DNA from: Amycolatopsis sp. 2-15
Lineage (GTDB): Bacteria; Actinomycetota; Actinomycetes; Mycobacteriales; Pseudonocardiaceae
Length of the DNA: 64,000 bases
Direction of reading: 5' to 3'
Assembly (NCBI RefSeq): GCF_030285625.1
Contig: NZ_CP127294.1
Span: forward strand, 2,180,001 to 2,244,000
Positions 1 to 9,150 of this stretch are shown one piece after another. Below the pieces are notes generated by a model. That model saw only the letters and a program-made list of their open reading frames with translations. It was not told where the DNA came from and did not search any database. Position 1 is the first letter of the stretch; each line of letters opens with the position of its first letter. A program made the translations under genes and the position numbers.

Positions 1-526
1 CGACTCGCTCCGCCGCGCGGCGCCGGTCGTCGCCGTGCTCGGGCTCGTGGCGACGCTGCTCGGCACGGCTTCGTTCACCGTCGTCACGGCCGCGACGGCG
101 CACACCGGCGGCCAGCCGTCGTCGGGGCCGGCGGGGCAGCGTGGCGGCGGTGGGTTGCGCGGCGGCGGCTTCGGTGGGTTCGGTGGGACGGTGGAGTCCA
201 CAGTGGATCTTGATCGACTTCTCCAGGCGACCACCACGAAGTGGGCCGCCGCGCAGACCGGCGCCATGCAGTCGGCCGGTCTCGCGCTGAGCAGCGGCAA
301 GCCCGTGATGGCCATCGGCGGCTTCAGTGGCAGCGACCCGGCGCCGACGCTCGCGCAGTTCCAGCAGTACGTCGGCGCCGGCGAGGTGCACTACTTCGTG
401 GCAGGCGGCCGCGGTGGCTTCGGCGGCAACCGCGGCACGGCCGGGCAGATCACCACGTGGGTCGAGCAGAACTTCCCCGCGACGACCGTCGGCGGCACGA
501 CCGTCTACGACCTCACGCGAAAGTAA
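1..526 (+). CDS. Membrane glycosyltransferase family 39 (ArnT/YkcB-like), C-terminal part
   Basis: The frame is open from the left edge (first full codon at base 2) to a TAA at 524-526, so this is the last ~174 residues of a larger gene. It shows one last hydrophobic helix, a Gly-rich linker, then a soluble domain with PVMAIGGFSGSDP and VHYFVAGG. This tail is typical of actinobacterial ArnT-like polyprenyl-phosphate-sugar transferases, which move sugars to cell-envelope targets outside the membrane. The catalytic N-terminal domain lies outside the window, so the substrate cannot be judged. It overlaps the convergent dehydratase gene by 14 bases. Confidence 0.7.
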   Translation, partial: DSLRRAAPVVAVLGLVATLLGTASFTVVTAATAHTGGQPSSGPAGQRGGGGLRGGGFGGFGGTVESTVDLDRLLQATTTKWAAAQTGAMQSAGLALSSGKPVMAIGGFSGSDPAPTLAQFQQYVGAGEVHYFVAGGRGGFGGNRGTAGQITTWVEQNFPATTVGGTTVYDLTRK

Positions 527-1427
527 TGCTCGTGTTCGCTCCACAGAGGACGAAACAGGGCCGCGCGGCGGGCACGCGACCGGCGAGCCACGCCGCGAGC
601 GGGACCGCCGCGGCCGGCTCCACGGCCAGGCGGAACTCGCTCCACAGCCGGTCGCGCGCGGCGAGCAGCTCGGCGTCGCTGACCAGCACGGACGTGACGT
701 TCGGGGCGTTCAGGATCCGGAAGGGCACTTCGCCCACGCGGGTCGCACCGAGAGCCGAGGCGGCCACGGAGTCGAGCGTGACGTCCACCGGCTGACCGGC
801 CTCGAGCGCGGCGTGCAGCGCCTGGCAGCGCTCCGGCTCGACGGCGAACACGCGCCGTCGGTCGGCCGCCAGCGCCGTGCCCGCGGCGAGCCCGCCACCG
901 CCGACGGCGACCACCACGGCGTCGACGTCCGGGTCGTCCGCGACGACCTCGGCCGTCACCGTGCCCTGGCCGGCGACCACGTCGGGGTCGTCGTAGGCCG
1001 GCAGGTAGCGCGTGCCGGGTTCGTCGCCGACGGCCAGCGCGGCGGCCGCCGCCTCCGCGTACGTCGCGCCGTGGCGGATCAGCTTCGCGCCCGCGGCCTC
1101 GATCCCGGCGGCCTTCGCGGCCGGGACGGACTCGGGCACGTACACGACCGCGGGCAGGCCCAGCGCCTGCGCGGCCGTCGCGACACCGAGGCCGTGGTTG
1201 CCGCCCGAAGCCGTGACGACGCGGCGCGGGGCCGGGCCGGCGAGCAGCGCGTTGACGGCGCCGCGCAGCTTGAACGAACCACTGCGCTGCAGGTGCTCCA
1301 GCTTGAACACCACGGGCCGACCGTCGATTTCGGTCCGTAACTGCGGTGTCCTCCGAACGTGTGGCCGGATGCGGTTCGCGGCTGCGGCCACGTCGGCGGG
1401 CGTCGGCGTACGCGGTGGTGTGCTCAT
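513..1427 (-). CDS. Threonine/serine dehydratase-like PLP enzyme
   Basis: 304 residues. The fold type II PLP signature is clear: Lys53 within SGSFKLRG would hold the cofactor, SGGNHG at 74-79 is the asparagine loop, and the tetraglycine loop AVGGGGLAAG near 174-183 would bind the phosphate. There is no C-terminal ACT domain, so it resembles the short catabolic threonine dehydratase/serine racemase group rather than biosynthetic IlvA. Predicted reaction: L-Thr (or Ser) to a 2-oxoacid plus ammonia. An ATG nine bases upstream (1436) is an equally possible start. No operon partner on this strand. Confidence 0.85.
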   Translation of the reverse strand: MSTPPRTPTPADVAAAANRIRPHVRRTPQLRTEIDGRPVVFKLEHLQRSGSFKLRGAVNALLAGPAPRRVVTASGGNHGLGVATAAQALGLPAVVYVPESVPAAKAAGIEAAGAKLIRHGATYAEAAAAALAVGDEPGTRYLPAYDDPDVVAGQGTVTAEVVADDPDVDAVVVAVGGGGLAAGTALAADRRRVFAVEPERCQALHAALEAGQPVDVTLDSVAASALGATRVGEVPFRILNAPNVTSVLVSDAELLAARDRLWSEFRLAVEPAAAVPLAAWLAGRVPAARPCFVLCGANTSITFA

Positions 1428-1566
1428 ACCGTCCATCTTCGTCTTGGGACACGTGGTCTTGAAGCGTTGTCGGGATCTTGTGCCAGTCGCTAAGCTCTCG
1501 CGCGGAAGAGCCAGGGGCCGGTCACCCTTGTCCGTTACGGTACGGGTCTCACCGTGCGTGTCGGGT

Positions 1567-1578
1567 GCCATGCATGGC
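1567..1578. promoter_or_regulatory. Perfect 12-bp palindrome in divergent promoter region
   Basis: GCCATGCATGGC is perfectly self-complementary, and the outer GG/CC bases extend the symmetry past one mismatch. It lies in the 234-bp gap between the dehydratase (minus) and the NIT-HAMP gene (plus). It could be an operator, but there is no matching regulator next to it. Confidence 0.25.
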
Positions 1579-1661
1579 CCCCTTTGCGGTGTCATCCGTT
1601 CGGTCTTGCTCCTTTGTGTACAGATGTCCGCCCGCGGTGCCGTGAGCGGAGGAACGGGAAG

Positions 1662-2882
1662 GTGACGCTGATGCGCCACGGCAGGACCCGGCCCCGGTGG
1701 GCCGGTGCCCGGGTGCTGTCGAGACTCGGCATTCGCGGCAAGCTCAACCTGTTGCTCCTGCCGCCGCTGGCCGCCGTGCTGCTGGTGTCCGTGCCGTTCG
1801 TGGTCAAGCAGACCGGCAGTGTCGCCTCGGCCGACGACACCGTTCGGGCCGCCTGGAACACCCAGGAGCTCAGCGGGCTCGTCTGGCAGGTGCAGCGCGA
1901 GGGCGTGCTCGCCGCCGCGTTCGTGGCCTCGCCCTCGACGGCCGACACCGACCTCGTGCGCCAGCAGCAGACCGTCGACGCGACCGTCGGCCAGGTCCGC
2001 ACCGCGCTCGGCGCCGGCGCGGAGGCCGAGCTGAAGACGGCGCTCGCCCGCGTCGGCTCCCTGGGTGACGAGCGGCAGAACACCTTGCACCGCAGCATTT
2101 CCGCCGAACGCATCGCCCGCACGTACGACACCGTGGTGAGCGCGCTGATCGACGCGCTGCAGCTCGTGCCGCGCACGGCCGCCGACGCGGAGGGCGCCCG
2201 TCAGCTCTCCGCACTCGAAGCGCTCCTGCGGGCTGACGAAGAGGAGTCGCTGCGCGTCACCGCGCTGGTCGTCGCGGCCCAGTCGCGCTCGGCCGGACAG
2301 TCCCTCCTGGACGAAGCGACCCAGCGCGCGCAGGTGCACGCCGACCGCTTCACGCAGCTGGCCGGCCACGACCAGGCCGCGCTCCTGGCGGACGTCGACT
2401 CCGGCGAGGCCGCCCACCACGTCGACCAGCTCGCCACGCAGCTGCCCGAGCCGGACGCGGGGCCCGAGCCCTACGTGCACGACGTCGTGGCCGCCGGCCG
2501 GCAGCAGACCGCCGAACGCCGCACCGCGCAGGACCGCGTGACGGCCGAGATCAACGCCGCGGCCGGCGACCGCGCGGCCGCGGCGACCCGGCTGGCCTGG
2601 CTGGTCGGCGGCGGCGCGGCCGTCCTCTTCGGACTCGTCGCGTTCCTCGCGCTCGCCGTGAGCCGCTCGATCGCCGACCCGCTGCGCCGCCTCACCTCGG
2701 CCGCCACCTCCGTCGCCGACCTGGCCGACGCCGAGCTCGTCCGCGTCGGCGACACCGAGACCGAGACCACCAGGGCCAGCCTGGGCACGATCGCGTACGA
2801 GATGGCGATGTTCGCCAACCGCGCCACCGAGGTCCTGACCCCGGCGCTCATCGAGGAGCTCAAACAAGCGGTCGGCAGCTAG
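1662..2882 (+). CDS. NIT-HAMP membrane sensor protein lacking a kinase domain
   Basis: 406 residues. The GTG at 1662 is chosen because GGAGG ends nine bases upstream; ATG 1671 is the alternative. A basic N-terminus leads to TM1 (about 28-48), an extracytoplasmic helical region of ~260 residues resembling the nitrate/nitrite-sensing NIT domain, TM2 (about 309-331), and a HAMP-like segment beginning SRSIADPLRRLTSAA. The protein ends soon after HAMP. NIT-HAMP proteins of actinobacteria usually continue into a histidine kinase (CvnA type). No kinase or response regulator is nearby, so output must be by protein contact or the gene is a truncated derivative. The reading frame itself is intact. Confidence 0.7.
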   Translation: MTLMRHGRTRPRWAGARVLSRLGIRGKLNLLLLPPLAAVLLVSVPFVVKQTGSVASADDTVRAAWNTQELSGLVWQVQREGVLAAAFVASPSTADTDLVRQQQTVDATVGQVRTALGAGAEAELKTALARVGSLGDERQNTLHRSISAERIARTYDTVVSALIDALQLVPRTAADAEGARQLSALEALLRADEEESLRVTALVVAAQSRSAGQSLLDEATQRAQVHADRFTQLAGHDQAALLADVDSGEAAHHVDQLATQLPEPDAGPEPYVHDVVAAGRQQTAERRTAQDRVTAEINAAAGDRAAAATRLAWLVGGGAAVLFGLVAFLALAVSRSIADPLRRLTSAATSVADLADAELVRVGDTETETTRASLGTIAYEMAMFANRATEVLTPALIEELKQAVGS

Positions 2883-2899
2883 GCGCCGTTCGCCTCCGC

Positions 2900-2905
2900 T
2901 ACACT
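2900..2905 (+). promoter_or_regulatory. -10 box of the SRP RNA
   Basis: TACACT fits TANNNT, and seven bases separate it from G2913, where the paired 5' end of the SRP RNA begins. No convincing -35 hexamer is seen. Confidence 0.55.
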
Positions 2906-2912
2906 GGACGAC

Positions 2913-3000
2913 GGACCCCGCGCGGCGTCCACCCTGTGAACCTCCCCAGGGCCGGAAGGCAGCAAGGATAAGCAGGCTCTGACGGGTGCGCGGGGTCCCC
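2913..3000 (+). ncRNA. ffs: Small (4.5S-type) signal recognition particle RNA
   Basis: The hallmark core around 2942-2975, containing CAGGGCCGGAAGGCAGCA, is the SRP Ffh-binding domain with its GGAA tetraloop. The ends pair: GGACCCCGCG (2913-2922) with CGCGGGGTCC (2989-2998). The closing helix is followed by TTTGTTTT, which would end transcription. The RNA works with Ffh to target membrane and secreted proteins. In mycobacteria ffs also lies close to dnaX, in line with the order here. Exact ends are inferred from pairing and the -10 box. Confidence 0.93.
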
Positions 3001-3032
3001 TTTGTTTTGGAGCCGGCGTTTTCGGGGCCCGT

Positions 3033-3899
3033 TCAGAACAGCCCGAGCACGTCCTCCGGTGGCACCGGCGACGCGATCGGCTCGGCGTCCCGCACGGGCA
3101 GCGCCTTCCCCCGCAGCTTCCGCAGCTCGTCGCCGGAAACGCAGCGCGCCGGGTACGCCGAGGAAGCCGCCTTGCGCGTCAGGACGTCCACCGGCAGCTC
3201 CGCGCGCGAAGCCGCCACCACGACGTTGCCGAAGCGCCGCCCACGCAGCACCCCGGGCTCGGCCAGCAGCACGACGTGCCCGAACACCTCGCCGACCGTC
3301 GCCAGGAACCGCCGCACGAACGCCAGCCCGGGCCCGTCGGTGATGTTCGCCAGCATCACGCCGCCGCCGCGCAGCACGCGTGCCACGTCGGTCACGAACT
3401 CCACTGTCGCCAGGCCGCCGGCGAACGACGCCCGCTCGAACGCGTCCACCACCACGAGGTCCGCCGACGCGTCGTAGCGAGACGCGACGCCCTCGCGCCC
3501 GCCCTCGATCCGCACCTTCAACCGCGGCACGCTGCGCAGGTCCAGCTGCTCGCGCACCAGGTCGATCAGTGGCCCGTCCGCGTCGAACACCAGCTGCCGC
3601 GACCCCGCCCGCGTCGCCGCCACATATCGGGCGAGGGTGCACCCGGCGCCGCCCACGTGCAGCGCGTCGAGTGGCCCTTCGGGCAGGCAGTCGACGACGT
3701 CGCCGAGCCGCCGGACGTAGTCGAACTCCAGGTTCGTCGGATCGTCGAGGTCGACGTAGGACTGCGCCACCCCGTCGACCGAGATGAGCCACGCGTTGGG
3801 TCGATCCGCGTCGGCGAGCAGTTCGGCCGTGCCGAACCGCACCGGGTAGTTCCCCGGCCGCGGCCCGCCCTTGTCGCGGCTGCGGGCAGAACGGCTCAC
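3033..3899 (-). CDS. Spermidine synthase-like SAM-fold protein
   Basis: 288 residues. The GTG at 3899 has AGAGG six bases upstream and avoids overlap with the divergent ALF gene. The Rossmann methyltransferase-like core is visible: HVGGAGCTLARY (81-92) for the nucleotide-binding loop, FDAD (105-108) for the acidic residue, and VVVDAF (149-154) where polyamine synthases carry the catalytic Asp. Actinobacteria have many such stand-alone spermine/spermidine synthase-domain proteins, most without proven aminopropyltransferase activity. No speD or other polyamine gene is nearby, so true spermidine synthesis is not supported by context. Confidence 0.7.
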   Translation of the reverse strand: MSRSARSRDKGGPRPGNYPVRFGTAELLADADRPNAWLISVDGVAQSYVDLDDPTNLEFDYVRRLGDVVDCLPEGPLDALHVGGAGCTLARYVAATRAGSRQLVFDADGPLIDLVREQLDLRSVPRLKVRIEGGREGVASRYDASADLVVVDAFERASFAGGLATVEFVTDVARVLRGGGVMLANITDGPGLAFVRRFLATVGEVFGHVVLLAEPGVLRGRRFGNVVVAASRAELPVDVLTRKAASSAYPARCVSGDELRKLRGKALPVRDAEPIASPVPPEDVLGLF

Positions 3900-4008
3900 G
3901 GGTTTCCTCTCTTCGGACGAGTCCGTCCGAGCGTACTTGTGGCGGTTTCGGGCACACCTGAAACGTCTTCGGGTCTCCGTCGATAAGGGTTCGGAAGATC
4001 CTTTACCG

Positions 4009-5616
4009 ATGTGGGGGAAACCGTTGAACGGGACAAGACTGCTCGTCGCCGGGGCTGTGCTGGCGCTCGGGCTGGGGGTCGCCACTCCGGCGAGCGCCGA
4101 CGTGCTGAGTGACCGCGCGCAGGCCGTGGCGCTCTACGAGACCGGCGGCCCGACGATGACGAACGCGGCGCGCAAGGCGCTGCTCGGCACCGCCGACGAG
4201 CTTCGCGAGTTCCTGGCCACCGGCCGGCAGAACGCGCAGGACAACGACGAGCGGCTGCTCGTCGACCAGGCGCTGGCCGCGGGCGGGCCGATCGTGAAGC
4301 GGGACGCGCAGAAGGCGCTCGACGGCACCCCCGACGACATCCGCGCGTTCCTGGCCACCGGCCTGCAGGTTTCGCGTGAGATCGACGAGGACCTGCTGGT
4401 CAACCAGGCCATGTCCGCGGGCGGCCCCGGCGTGAAGCGGGCGGCGCAGATCGCGCTCGACGGCACCCCGGCCGACCGGCACGAGTTCCTGCAGACCGGC
4501 CTCGCCCAGGCCCAGGCCGACGACGATCGCGTGCGCGCCACGCAGGTCATGTCCGCAGGCGGGCCCGAGGTCCACGCGGCCGGGCAGCAGGCGCTGAGCG
4601 GCACGATCGAGGACGTCCGCTACTTCCTGTCCGTGTGGAGCGGGGTCGCCGCGGCGGGCGACACCGAGATCACGGCCGTGACGCACCAGCGCGACCTCGC
4701 GCGCAAGGCCGCGGCGTTCCACTTCAAGGCCCAGGCGCAGGCGGCGGCCGACTCGGCGGCGAAGCTCGCGAGCGACGCGCGCAAGGCCAACGCCGACCGG
4801 CTGGACAAGCAGCTCGCCGCGGGCCAGGCGGCCGGGCAGAAGGCGGCTGCGGAGGCGGCTGAGGCAGACGCCGACGCCAAGGCGAAGGCCGACGAGGCGG
4901 CTCGGCTCGTGGCCGAGAAGGACCGGCAGCTCGCCGAGGCCGTCGCGCCGGGCACGGACCCCGCGCTCGCCCTCACCGACGGCCGCTCCGCCGCGCTGTA
5001 CCTCCTGCGCAACGCCGGCCCCGCCGTCCGCACCGCGGCCCGCGCGGCGCTGAGCGGCACGGACGAGAACCTCACCGCGTTCGTCCGCACCGGCCTCGAC
5101 ACCGCGCAGGAGGCCGACGACCGCGCGGCCGTCACGGCCATCGCCGACGGCGACGGGAAGCCCGCGCTGAAGCAGGCCGCGGCCGACGCGCTGGCCGGGA
5201 CCTGGGCTCAGGTCAAGGAGTTCCTGCGCACCAAGCAGTACCCGGGCAAGGAGAACGACGAGCGCCTCGCCGTGGACCAGATCCTGGCCGCCGGTGGTCC
5301 CGCGACCCGCGATTGGGCGCAGAAGGCGCTCGACGGCACCCCCGCCGACGTGACCGAGTTCCTCGAGAAGGGGCAGTACCAGGCGAAGGAGATCGACGAC
5401 CGCATCTTCGTCGGCCGGGCGATGTCCGCAGCCGGTGCCGAGGAGGTCAACGCCGTCGCGCAGGGCGCGCTCGACGGGCCGGACTCGGCGCTCGCGGCGT
5501 TCCTCGCGAACGAGGTGCCCCGCGCCCAGCAGCGTGACGCGACGACCGCCGCACACGTCGCTGCGGTGAACGCGCTGGTCGCGGACGCGGCGAAGGCGGC
5601 TGCCTCGGTGCGCTGA
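4009..5616 (+). CDS. Secreted ALF-repeat protein
   Basis: 535 residues. A signal peptide ends at ATPASA (about 25-31). Then come about five short helical repeats of the ALF type (AL.GT..D...FL.TG...A...D.R...), an Ala/Lys/Glu-rich coiled-coil stretch (about 217-325), and about five more ALF repeats to the C-terminus. ALF repeats are found in secreted actinobacterial proteins, often as N-terminal parts of toxins; here no toxin domain follows. A TTG at 4024 has the better spaced GGGGGA and would give a more standard signal peptide, so the start is uncertain. Function unknown; probably a binding or structural surface protein. Confidence 0.7.
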   Translation: MWGKPLNGTRLLVAGAVLALGLGVATPASADVLSDRAQAVALYETGGPTMTNAARKALLGTADELREFLATGRQNAQDNDERLLVDQALAAGGPIVKRDAQKALDGTPDDIRAFLATGLQVSREIDEDLLVNQAMSAGGPGVKRAAQIALDGTPADRHEFLQTGLAQAQADDDRVRATQVMSAGGPEVHAAGQQALSGTIEDVRYFLSVWSGVAAAGDTEITAVTHQRDLARKAAAFHFKAQAQAAADSAAKLASDARKANADRLDKQLAAGQAAGQKAAAEAAEADADAKAKADEAARLVAEKDRQLAEAVAPGTDPALALTDGRSAALYLLRNAGPAVRTAARAALSGTDENLTAFVRTGLDTAQEADDRAAVTAIADGDGKPALKQAAADALAGTWAQVKEFLRTKQYPGKENDERLAVDQILAAGGPATRDWAQKALDGTPADVTEFLEKGQYQAKEIDDRIFVGRAMSAAGAEEVNAVAQGALDGPDSALAAFLANEVPRAQQRDATTAAHVAAVNALVADAAKAAASVR

Positions 5617-5649
5617 CCTGCCACGGCGAAGGTTGTCGGTCGGTGCCGG

Positions 5650-5655
5650 TACTCT
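5650..5655 (+). promoter_or_regulatory. -10 box placing dnaX start at +1
   Basis: TACTCT ends six bases before the GTG of dnaX, and no Shine-Dalgarno is present. This spacing predicts a leaderless dnaX transcript. Confidence 0.5.
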
Positions 5656-5661
5656 CGCGGG

Positions 5662-7815
5662 GTGGCTCTCGCGCTGTACCGCAAGTACCGTCCGGCGACC
5701 TTCGCCGAGGTCGTCGGCCAGGAGCATGTGACCGAACCGCTGCGAACCGCTCTCGCGGCGGGCCGCATCAACCACGCGTACCTCTTCTCCGGGCCGCGCG
5801 GCTGCGGCAAGACCTCGAGCGCGCGGATCATGGCGCGCTCGCTCAACTGCGTCGAAGGCCCGACGCCGGACCCGTGCGGCAAGTGCAACTCGTGCCGCGC
5901 GCTGGCGCCCGAGGGGCCCGGCAGCGTCGACGTCACGGAGCTTGACGCCGCCAGCCACGGTGGTGTCGACGACGCCCGCGAGCTGCGGGACAAGGCCTTC
6001 TACGCGCCCGCCGAATCGCGCTACCGCGTGTTCATCATCGACGAGGCGCACATGGTCACCACGCAGGGCTTCAACGCCCTGCTGAAGATCGTGGAAGAGC
6101 CGCCCGAGCACCTGATCTTCATCTTCGCGACGACCGAGCCGGACAAGGTGCTCACCACCATCCGCTCGCGCACGCACCACTACCCGTTCCGCCTGATCCC
6201 GCCGAGCTCGATGCGCGCGCTGCTGGAACGCAACGTCGCGGCCGAGGGCGCGCAGGTCGAGCCCGCCGTGTACCCGCTGGTGATCCGCGCGGGCGGCGGC
6301 TCGGCGCGCGACACGCAGTCGGTGCTCGACCAGCTGCTGGCCGGCGCGGGGCCCGACGGTGTCACGTACCCGCGCGCGGTGTCGCTGCTGGGCGTCACCG
6401 ACGTCGCGCTGATCGACGACATGGTCGACGCGCTGTCGGCCGAAGACGCGGCCACGGTGTTCAGCACGGTCGAGAAGCTCGCCGACGCGGGCCACGACCC
6501 GCGCCGCTTCGCCACCGACCTGCTCGACCGCCTGCGCGACCTCGTGCTGATGCGCTCGGTGCCCGAGGCCGGTGAACGTGGTCTGGTGTCCGCTCCCGCC
6601 GAGGAGCTGGGCCGGATGAGCGCGCAGTCCGAACGCATCGGTCTCGGCACGCTGTCGCGCTACGCCGACATCGTCCACAATGGACTTCTCGAGATGCGCG
6701 GCGCGACGTCGCCGCGGCTCGTGCTCGAACTGCTGTGCGCGCGGATGCTGCTGCCTTCGGTCACGGAGTCGGAAAAGGCTTTGCTGGCCCGGATCGAGCG
6801 GCTCGAACGCCGTGCCGTCGTCGCCGGTGGCGGCGGTGAGGCAGGGGTCGAGCCGCAGCTGCGTTCGGCTCCCGCGGCGGATCGGGAGTTCCAGCGTCCT
6901 TCGCAGCGGCCGGCTTCCGCGGCGCCTGCTGCGCCTCCCGCCGAGCCGCCGGCTCGCGCCCAGGCTCCCGCGGCTGCGCCGTCGCGGCCCGTGGCTCAGC
7001 CGCCGGCTCCGGCGCGTCCGGTGGAAGAGCCCGCCGCGGCCGCACCCGCGGCCCCGGCTCCCTCCGACGACGGCTGGGGAACCCCGCGGACTCCGGGCGG
7101 CACCCCGGCGCCCGCACCCACACCCACACCTGCCGCCGAACCGGCTCCCGAACCGTCGGCCCCTGCCGCACCGGCTGCGTCCGAAGGCGGCGTCGACGCC
7201 GCCGCGATCCGCAACGTCTGGCCGCAGCTGCTGGCCGCGCTGCGCAAGCTGGCCGGTGGCCGCAGCCTCGAAGCGATGCTCACGCAGGCGACCGTCGTCG
7301 ACGTCGAGGGCACGAGCGTCACGCTCACGCACAAGTCCGAGCCCCTCGCCCGGCGCCTGTCCGACCAGGACAACGCGCGCAAGATCGCCGGCGCCCTGTC
7401 CGACGTGCTGGGCGGCGACTGGCAGGTCCGCTGCGTCCACGGCGCCGCCGCGGCCGCCGCACCCTCCCGTGCCGCCGCGCCCCAGCGTCAACAGGCCGCG
7501 CCCGCGCCGGAGCGCTCGTTCACGCGCCCATCCGCCGCTCCGTCCGCCCCCGCCCCCGCGGCCCCCGCGCCGCCGCAGCAGCAACAGGCCGCGCCCGAGC
7601 CCCCGCGCGCCCCGGAACCGCCGGCGCGCCCGAAGGTCACCACCGCCGAGCCGGACATCCCGCTCCCGCCCGAACCCTCGGACGAGGACGACGACATCTA
7701 CTCGGAGGACTCGAGCCCCGTCCCGCCGCCGCCCCCGCCGTCCCCGGACGAGGACCCGGACGAGATCGCCCGCAAGCTCATCTCCGACCACCTGGGCGCG
7801 CGTCCGCTCGACTGA
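5662..7815 (+). CDS. dnaX: DNA polymerase III subunit gamma/tau
   Basis: 717 residues. It is the clamp-loader ATPase that opens and loads the sliding clamp and ties the replicase together. Visible parts: RKYRP near the N-terminus, Walker A GPRGCGKT (44-51), the four-cysteine zinc site C63/C72/C75/C78, DEAH (127-130), then the lid and collar domains to about 390. A long Pro/Ala-rich linker follows, a folded tau-like segment (about 513-610), and a second disordered Pro-rich, acidic C-terminus. No slippery A-run or frameshift site is seen, so a separate short gamma form is not suggested by sequence. Confidence 0.97.
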   Translation: MALALYRKYRPATFAEVVGQEHVTEPLRTALAAGRINHAYLFSGPRGCGKTSSARIMARSLNCVEGPTPDPCGKCNSCRALAPEGPGSVDVTELDAASHGGVDDARELRDKAFYAPAESRYRVFIIDEAHMVTTQGFNALLKIVEEPPEHLIFIFATTEPDKVLTTIRSRTHHYPFRLIPPSSMRALLERNVAAEGAQVEPAVYPLVIRAGGGSARDTQSVLDQLLAGAGPDGVTYPRAVSLLGVTDVALIDDMVDALSAEDAATVFSTVEKLADAGHDPRRFATDLLDRLRDLVLMRSVPEAGERGLVSAPAEELGRMSAQSERIGLGTLSRYADIVHNGLLEMRGATSPRLVLELLCARMLLPSVTESEKALLARIERLERRAVVAGGGGEAGVEPQLRSAPAADREFQRPSQRPASAAPAAPPAEPPARAQAPAAAPSRPVAQPPAPARPVEEPAAAAPAAPAPSDDGWGTPRTPGGTPAPAPTPTPAAEPAPEPSAPAAPAASEGGVDAAAIRNVWPQLLAALRKLAGGRSLEAMLTQATVVDVEGTSVTLTHKSEPLARRLSDQDNARKIAGALSDVLGGDWQVRCVHGAAAAAAPSRAAAPQRQQAAPAPERSFTRPSAAPSAPAPAAPAPPQQQQAAPEPPRAPEPPARPKVTTAEPDIPLPPEPSDEDDDIYSEDSSPVPPPPPPSPDEDPDEIARKLISDHLGARPLD

Positions 7816-7836
7816 GCTGTTCGATCGAGCGGCGGG

Positions 7837-8685
7837 TCAAGCGAGGTAGGCCTCGATCGCTTCGGCGATGGCAGCCGCGTACTTCGCGCGCCCCGCAGCC
7901 GACGACATCAGCGCGGCCTCCGCGGAGTTGCGCATGTTGCCGCACTCCACCAGCACCGTCGGGCGGGTCGAGAGGTTCAGCCCACCGAGGTCGGAGCGCG
8001 CGGACAGGCCCGCGCTGCCGATGTAGGTGGACGTGGTGAAGCCGTCGGCGCGAAGCCCGTTGCGCAGGGCGTGGGCGAGCCGCGTCGACGGGGCGCCCTG
8101 GGCCGCGTTCAGCGGCGGCGACGAGTACGCGACGTGGAACCCGTGCGCGCCGGCCGACGTGGAGCCGTCGGCGTGGATGGAGACGACCGCGCCGGCGCCG
8201 GCGTCGTTGCCGATCTCCGCGCGGCGGTCGACGCACGGGCCCACGCCGGTGTCGTTCGTGCGCGTGTAGACGACCTTGATCCCCTTGGCCGCCAACGCGT
8301 TCCCGACCTCCTGCGCCACCGCGAAGTTGAACGCGTGCTCGGAGTACCCCGCGTTGGTGGCCGTGCCGGTCGTGTTGCACGGCTTCATCTCGCCGCGCCC
8401 GGCCGGGACGCTGCGGTTGATGTCCTTCGGGTGCGACGCGTTGCCGCCGTTGTGGCCGGGGTCCAACACCACGACCTTGCCCGTCACCACGGGCACGGCG
8501 GGCTTGGCCGAAGAAGTCGACGGCACCGGTGGGGGTGAAGCCACCGAGGAGGAAGCCGCCGCCGACGTCGTGGTCACCGGCGCCGAAGTACTCGGAGCAG
8601 GAGCCGCGGCCGGTGTCCCGCCACCGCCGGAACACGCCGTGAGCAGCACCAGGCCGACCAGTAACGGGAGAGGGTTCACACGCAC
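7837..8685 (-). CDS. N-acetylmuramoyl-L-alanine amidase, lipoprotein (Amidase_3)
   Basis: 282 residues. A lipoprotein signal ends at LLTAC, giving a lipidated Cys18, followed by a Ser/Thr/Pro/Ala-rich tether to about 65. The zinc amidase domain has His78 in DPGHNGG, a Glu in the YSEHAFN helix, His in VSIHADG and the catalytic Glu in VLVECGN. It would cleave the bond between MurNAc and the stem peptide outside the membrane. GTG 8685 was chosen because GGTGG lies five bases upstream and the lipobox follows at the right distance. M. tuberculosis has the amidase Rv3717 in the same place next to ybaB-recR. Confidence 0.9.
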   Translation of the reverse strand: MRVNPLPLLVGLVLLTACSGGGGTPAAAPAPSTSAPVTTTSAAASSSVASPPPVPSTSSAKPAVPVVTGKVVVLDPGHNGGNASHPKDINRSVPAGRGEMKPCNTTGTATNAGYSEHAFNFAVAQEVGNALAAKGIKVVYTRTNDTGVGPCVDRRAEIGNDAGAGAVVSIHADGSTSAGAHGFHVAYSSPPLNAAQGAPSTRLAHALRNGLRADGFTTSTYIGSAGLSARSDLGGLNLSTRPTVLVECGNMRNSAEAALMSSAAGRAKYAAAIAEAIEAYLA

Positions 8686-8790
8686 GGCGACCACCGTGCC
8701 ACAGGCGTGCGCGTGGCGCCTGGGCAGGCAGCGCGGCGACGCGGCTACGCTGGGGAGGAACACCCAGTGGCGGAAGGATCGAGAGCGATC

Positions 8791-9147
8791 ATGGTGCAAC
8801 CCGGCGGCGGCTTCGACCTGTCGCAGATCATGCAGCAGGCGCAGCAGATGCAGCAGAAGCTGGTCGAGGCGCAGGAGGAGCTCGCGAACACCGAGGTCAC
8901 AGGCACCGCGGGCGGCGGCCTGGTCACCGCGACGGTGTCCGGCGACAGCCAGCTCAAGAACCTCGTGATCGACCCCAAGGTGGTCGACCCGGACGACGTC
9001 GAGACCCTGGCCGACCTCGTGGTCGCCGCGGTGCGCGACGCGTCGGCGAACGCGCAGAAGCTCACCGAGCAGAAGCTCGGCCCCCTGGCCGGCGGCCTCG
9101 GTGGCGGCGGGATGCCGGATCTCGGCAGCCTCGGGTTCGGCGGCTGA
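8791..9147 (+). CDS. YbaB/EbfC family nucleoid-associated protein
   Basis: 118 residues. The helix [23 protein letters not shown], in two parts, then [27 protein letters not shown] and the C-terminal helix are the full YbaB fold; the last residues are Gly-rich. It is a small dimeric DNA-binding protein, almost always just upstream of recR. ATG 8791 is used with GGAAGGA twelve bases upstream; GTG 8794 is possible. The recR start lies three bases after its stop, so the two are co-transcribed and coupled. Confidence 0.93.
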   Translation: MVQPGGGFDLSQIMQQAQQMQQKLVEAQEELANTEVTGTAGGGLVTATVSGDSQLKNLVIDPKVVDPDDVETLADLVVAAVRDASANAQKLTEQKLGPLAGGLGGGGMPDLGSLGFGG

Positions 9148-9150
9148 CCC

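Noticed and set aside
513..2867. 784-codon minus-strand frame
   Set aside because: Only the last 304 codons are a real gene (dehydratase); the upstream part is antisense to the NIT-HAMP gene.
4003..7791. 1262-codon open frame on the minus strand across the ALF gene and dnaX
   Set aside because: It mirrors well-defined plus-strand genes; its text is Arg/Gly-rich low-complexity with no domain, as high-GC antisense frames usually are.
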